From: Lachnospiraceae bacterium
GTDB lineage: Bacteria > Bacillota > Clostridia > Lachnospirales > Lachnospiraceae
Assembly (NCBI GenBank): GCA_009774375.1
Contig: VSNO01000164.1
Location: 1-9,260 of the forward strand
DNA length: 9,260 nucleotides
Direction: 5' to 3'
Position 1 is the stretch's first letter; each line of letters begins with the position of its first letter. Both the position numbers and the translations under genes were made by a program. A model generated the notes under the pieces. That model saw only the letters and a program-made list of their open reading frames with translations. It searched no databases and was not told the DNA's origin. Shown here piece after piece: positions 7,081 through 9,260 of the stretch.

Positions 7081-7998
7081 TCAATAGATTCCCAACTCCC
7101 GTTCCAGATCCCGGAGCATTTTGCCCAATGGCTTCTTCCGCATATTTTCCTCCGTAATTTCAGGTCCAAACACCATAGTTTTCATGTCCTGCTCTGTCAA
7201 CCCCACTTCACCCAGCACTTTGTTAAATTCCTCCAGCTGTGTTTCCTGGTACATCTGGACTTTATCAAGCAGTTCGTTCACCTCCATTTCATGAATCTGA
7301 TAAGCAGTTTCTATTTGCATCGTTTTTATGTTATTTCTAACAGGCTGTATTGAATCAATGACTATTTTTTTCCTTTCAACATCCAATGGTATATAGGTAA
7401 ATCTGACACTATTTTCCCAGTCAACTTCCTCATCAAAGGGAGACGCAAATTTCTGCATTTTATCCTGCTTTATCCGGTTGCAATTCCAACAGCTCGGAAT
7501 CAGATTATAAAGACATACTGAAAATACAGGATATTTTGAGCGCGGATAAAAATGATCCAGTTGTGCACCTGCCAATTCCTCTGAACGACTGTTGATATAA
7601 TCCCGATTACAATACGGGCATACCGTGAGCCCTGTATTTTGTACCAGAAAAACATTCATCTTAACCCCGCCGTCCGTGTTCTGCGAAATTTTATTATAAC
7701 TGTCATAGAGAACCGCATATAACGGCTTCCTATCCCACTTCTTCTTGCTATTCTGCACAAAGCATTCCGCCCACATATTGTCTACATTTTTTTCAATATA
7801 TGTATACGCTTTTTTTAATTTGGCATAAGGTGCCAATACCAGCTCCCTAAAGTCTGGATTGTCCGAGAAAAAATCTGACGGCATGAAGTTCTTACTGCTT
7901 CGGAGAATCTCCTGCTGTACCGATAGATCAATTTCTTTATTGACACATTCCCAATATCTGTCTTCTACACTTCCCTCATACTGTCGCATCTGGATCAT
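7081..7998 (-). CDS. HNH endonuclease, PtuB-like partner of the ATPase
   Basis: This 305-aa protein has a clear HNH nuclease core in its middle: CPYCNRDY (Cys127, Cys130), then LDHFYPRSKYP (Asp148-His149, the catalytic histidine region), the central Asn165 in LYNLIPSC, and CWNCNRIKQDK (Cys170, Cys173). The four cysteines form two CxxC pairs that should bind a structural zinc. The N-terminal 120 residues and the C-terminal 120 residues are mostly helical and charged, with no other motif I recognise. The ATG at 7998 is preceded by GGGGGAAGAAGA, a usable ribosome binding site, and lies inside the end of the ATPase gene, so the two are probably translationally coupled. By analogy with PtuB it would cut DNA (or RNA) when its ATPase partner is triggered during phage infection; that role is inferred from domain pairing. 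The gene is AT-richer than those downstream of it in the direction of transcription. Confidence 0.85.
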   Translation of the reverse strand: MIQMRQYEGSVEDRYWECVNKEIDLSVQQEILRSSKNFMPSDFFSDNPDFRELVLAPYAKLKKAYTYIEKNVDNMWAECFVQNSKKKWDRKPLYAVLYDSYNKISQNTDGGVKMNVFLVQNTGLTVCPYCNRDYINSRSEELAGAQLDHFYPRSKYPVFSVCLYNLIPSCWNCNRIKQDKMQKFASPFDEEVDWENSVRFTYIPLDVERKKIVIDSIQPVRNNIKTMQIETAYQIHEMEVNELLDKVQMYQETQLEEFNKVLGEVGLTEQDMKTMVFGPEITEENMRKKPLGKMLRDLERELGIY

Positions 7999-9260
7999 TC
8001 TTCTTCCCCCTTAATTTCGCCAGCTCCTTTTCCAAATCTTCTTTTTGTCTCTCCAGCTCGCGAATCCGGATCTCCTTTGTCTCTTCCCTTGATTCCATCC
8101 TTCTAAGCAGCATTTTCTCTAATTTATCCCTGTATATAGGTTCGCCAATCTGCTGAATCAGAAATCCTATCATCCTGTACTTGTCCTGCGTATCATCAAA
8201 ATAATGATAAATGTCCACACTATCTTCAGATTTCGTATTTTTTTCATTCGTCAGCTGGGATATTATTGTCTCAAGCAGCTTTCTACTGTATTCTCCAATT
8301 GTATAATCCATAAAGAAATTCTTTTTCAACAGCTTGTGTATGTTCTGTCCCAACGTATTTTCAAATTTTTCCTTTTTATCTGAAAGATACTGCACATCCT
8401 CCTTCATCACATCCGAGATCACAAATGGTGAATTGGCTGTAAGAATAATTTGTATCTTTGTCTTTTCCTTTACCACGCACAACATGTCCAACAATGTCGA
8501 TAAATACCTTCTCTGCCACTCCGGATGATAGTACACTTCCCCCTCATCAATGAAAACAAGTGCCGTTTCACCTTGCTGCAAAGCATCCTCCATCGGAAAA
8601 ATCTGGCCTTTCTCCCCGTTACAGATCTGATTATAGTGTATAGCATCTTTATGATAGCCTTCCAAAAACCAATATATTTTTGCCAGAAACATAAATTTTG
8701 CATATTGCCCGGAAGAAAAGAATCCGATCGCAGCATCCGGCATTTTCATATATTTTTCCTCTAATTCCTTTATCCTTGAACTATTATGACAGTCTCTGAG
8801 ATCAAATCTCTCGAACGCCTCTCCCGACTTCAAACTATAAATCACAAATTTACTTTTCGGCGAAGTGTCCATATACTTGCATAATTTTTCTATACCAACA
8901 TTTCTCAGCAAAGAAAACTGATAACAAAGCTCCCGGTTCAGCATCCCCTTTACTTCTGATTTCTTTAAATCTTCAATAGCCCGCTTCCTCAAGACAAAAC
9001 CTTTCATCTCTGAATAATCGCACTGTCCCAGCCCATCCAACGTCCTCAATATCCCTGATGCGTTCTCACGCTCTATCCTGTTTTCAAAAAATATCGTATA
9101 GTCTGTTCTGAGCTGTTGTGAAAAATACGCGACTTTGCAGTTATCTATATTACAACATGTACCCAACCGATATGGCTGCGCCCCAGTTGACGATATACTT
9201 GCAATATTGGTCAGATAGTAATCTTCTTTACCAAAACGAAATACTACTAAAAAAGTAATT
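7976..9260 (-). CDS. Septu/PtuA-like ABC (AAA_21-type) ATPase, 5' end outside window
   Basis: The frame stays open to the right edge, so this is the C-terminal 427 residues of a longer protein; a TTG at 9166 could serve as a start but is almost certainly internal. Visible motifs, counted from the edge, are an ABC signature-like SSGQ (about 182-185, near nt 8716), Walker B ALVFIDEGE with Asp238 and catalytic Glu239 (nt 8548), then YYHPEWQRR, and the switch segment TANSPFVISD (from 274, nt 8440). The Walker A is expected off-window. The last 45 residues are charged with coiled-coil character. In this ATPase family the usual switch residue is His (T-H-S-P); here it is Asn. The gene overlaps the downstream HNH gene by 23 nt, the PtuA-PtuB arrangement of Septu and some retrons, where the ATPase controls the nuclease. 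Family-level call (nuclease-coupled ABC ATPase) is firm; the Septu label is inference. It could equally belong to another ATPase-HNH defence pair. Confidence 0.8.
   Translation of the reverse strand, partial: ITFLVVFRFGKEDYYLTNIASISSTGAQPYRLGTCCNIDNCKVAYFSQQLRTDYTIFFENRIERENASGILRTLDGLGQCDYSEMKGFVLRKRAIEDLKKSEVKGMLNRELCYQFSLLRNVGIEKLCKYMDTSPKSKFVIYSLKSGEAFERFDLRDCHNSSRIKELEEKYMKMPDAAIGFFSSGQYAKFMFLAKIYWFLEGYHKDAIHYNQICNGEKGQIFPMEDALQQGETALVFIDEGEVYYHPEWQRRYLSTLLDMLCVVKEKTKIQIILTANSPFVISDVMKEDVQYLSDKKEKFENTLGQNIHKLLKKNFFMDYTIGEYSRKLLETIISQLTNEKNTKSEDSVDIYHYFDDTQDKYRMIGFLIQQIGEPIYRDKLEKMLLRRMESREETKEIRIRELERQKEDLEKELAKLRGKKNDPDATV

Noticed and set aside
1..9260. CRISPR array, tRNA, rRNA, transposase or reverse transcriptase
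   Set aside because: No regularly spaced repeats, cloverleaf, or matching protein motifs were seen anywhere in the window.

Overview
The window looks like bacterial chromosomal DNA, most likely from a Clostridia/Lachnospiraceae-type Firmicute. That is an inference from purine-rich Shine-Dalgarno sequences, tight same-strand gene packing and moderate GC; no taxonomic marker gene is present. All five convincing genes lie on the minus strand, so they are transcribed from high to low coordinates. They form two modules.

The right-hand module (9260 down to 7081) holds the C-terminal part of an ABC/AAA_21-type ATPase whose start lies outside the window, followed with a 23-nt overlap by an HNH nuclease gene. 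An ATPase translationally linked to a downstream HNH protein is the layout of Septu (PtuA-PtuB) and of retron-associated PtuAB effectors. This half is visibly more AT-rich than the rest.

After a 255-bp spacer (7080-6826) with a plausible extended -10 promoter, a small palindrome and no strong terminator, comes a tight three-gene operon. (1) A 399-aa coiled-coil protein has a C-terminal end that resembles the GrpE beta domain. (2) A 915-aa Hsp70-family protein has a complete-looking ATPase core behind a roughly 280-residue N-terminal extension, a short SBD-beta-like C-terminus and no lid. (3) A 905-aa dynamin-like large GTPase has clear G1 and G3 motifs, a long G2-G3 insertion and no canonical G4 motif. 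The spacings are 2 bp and 11 bp, and a perfect 13-bp-stem terminator follows the GTPase.

Working model (inference): the coiled-coil protein acts as nucleotide-exchange factor or adaptor for the Hsp70-like ATPase, and this pair assembles, loads or disassembles the GTPase, probably at a membrane. Lying next to an ATPase-HNH defence module, the trio may be an undescribed defence or membrane-stress system. Its size and order also invite comparison with srfABC of Salmonella and with actinobacterial GrpE/Hsp70/dynamin clusters. Bases 1-86, beyond the terminator, hold nothing I can call.
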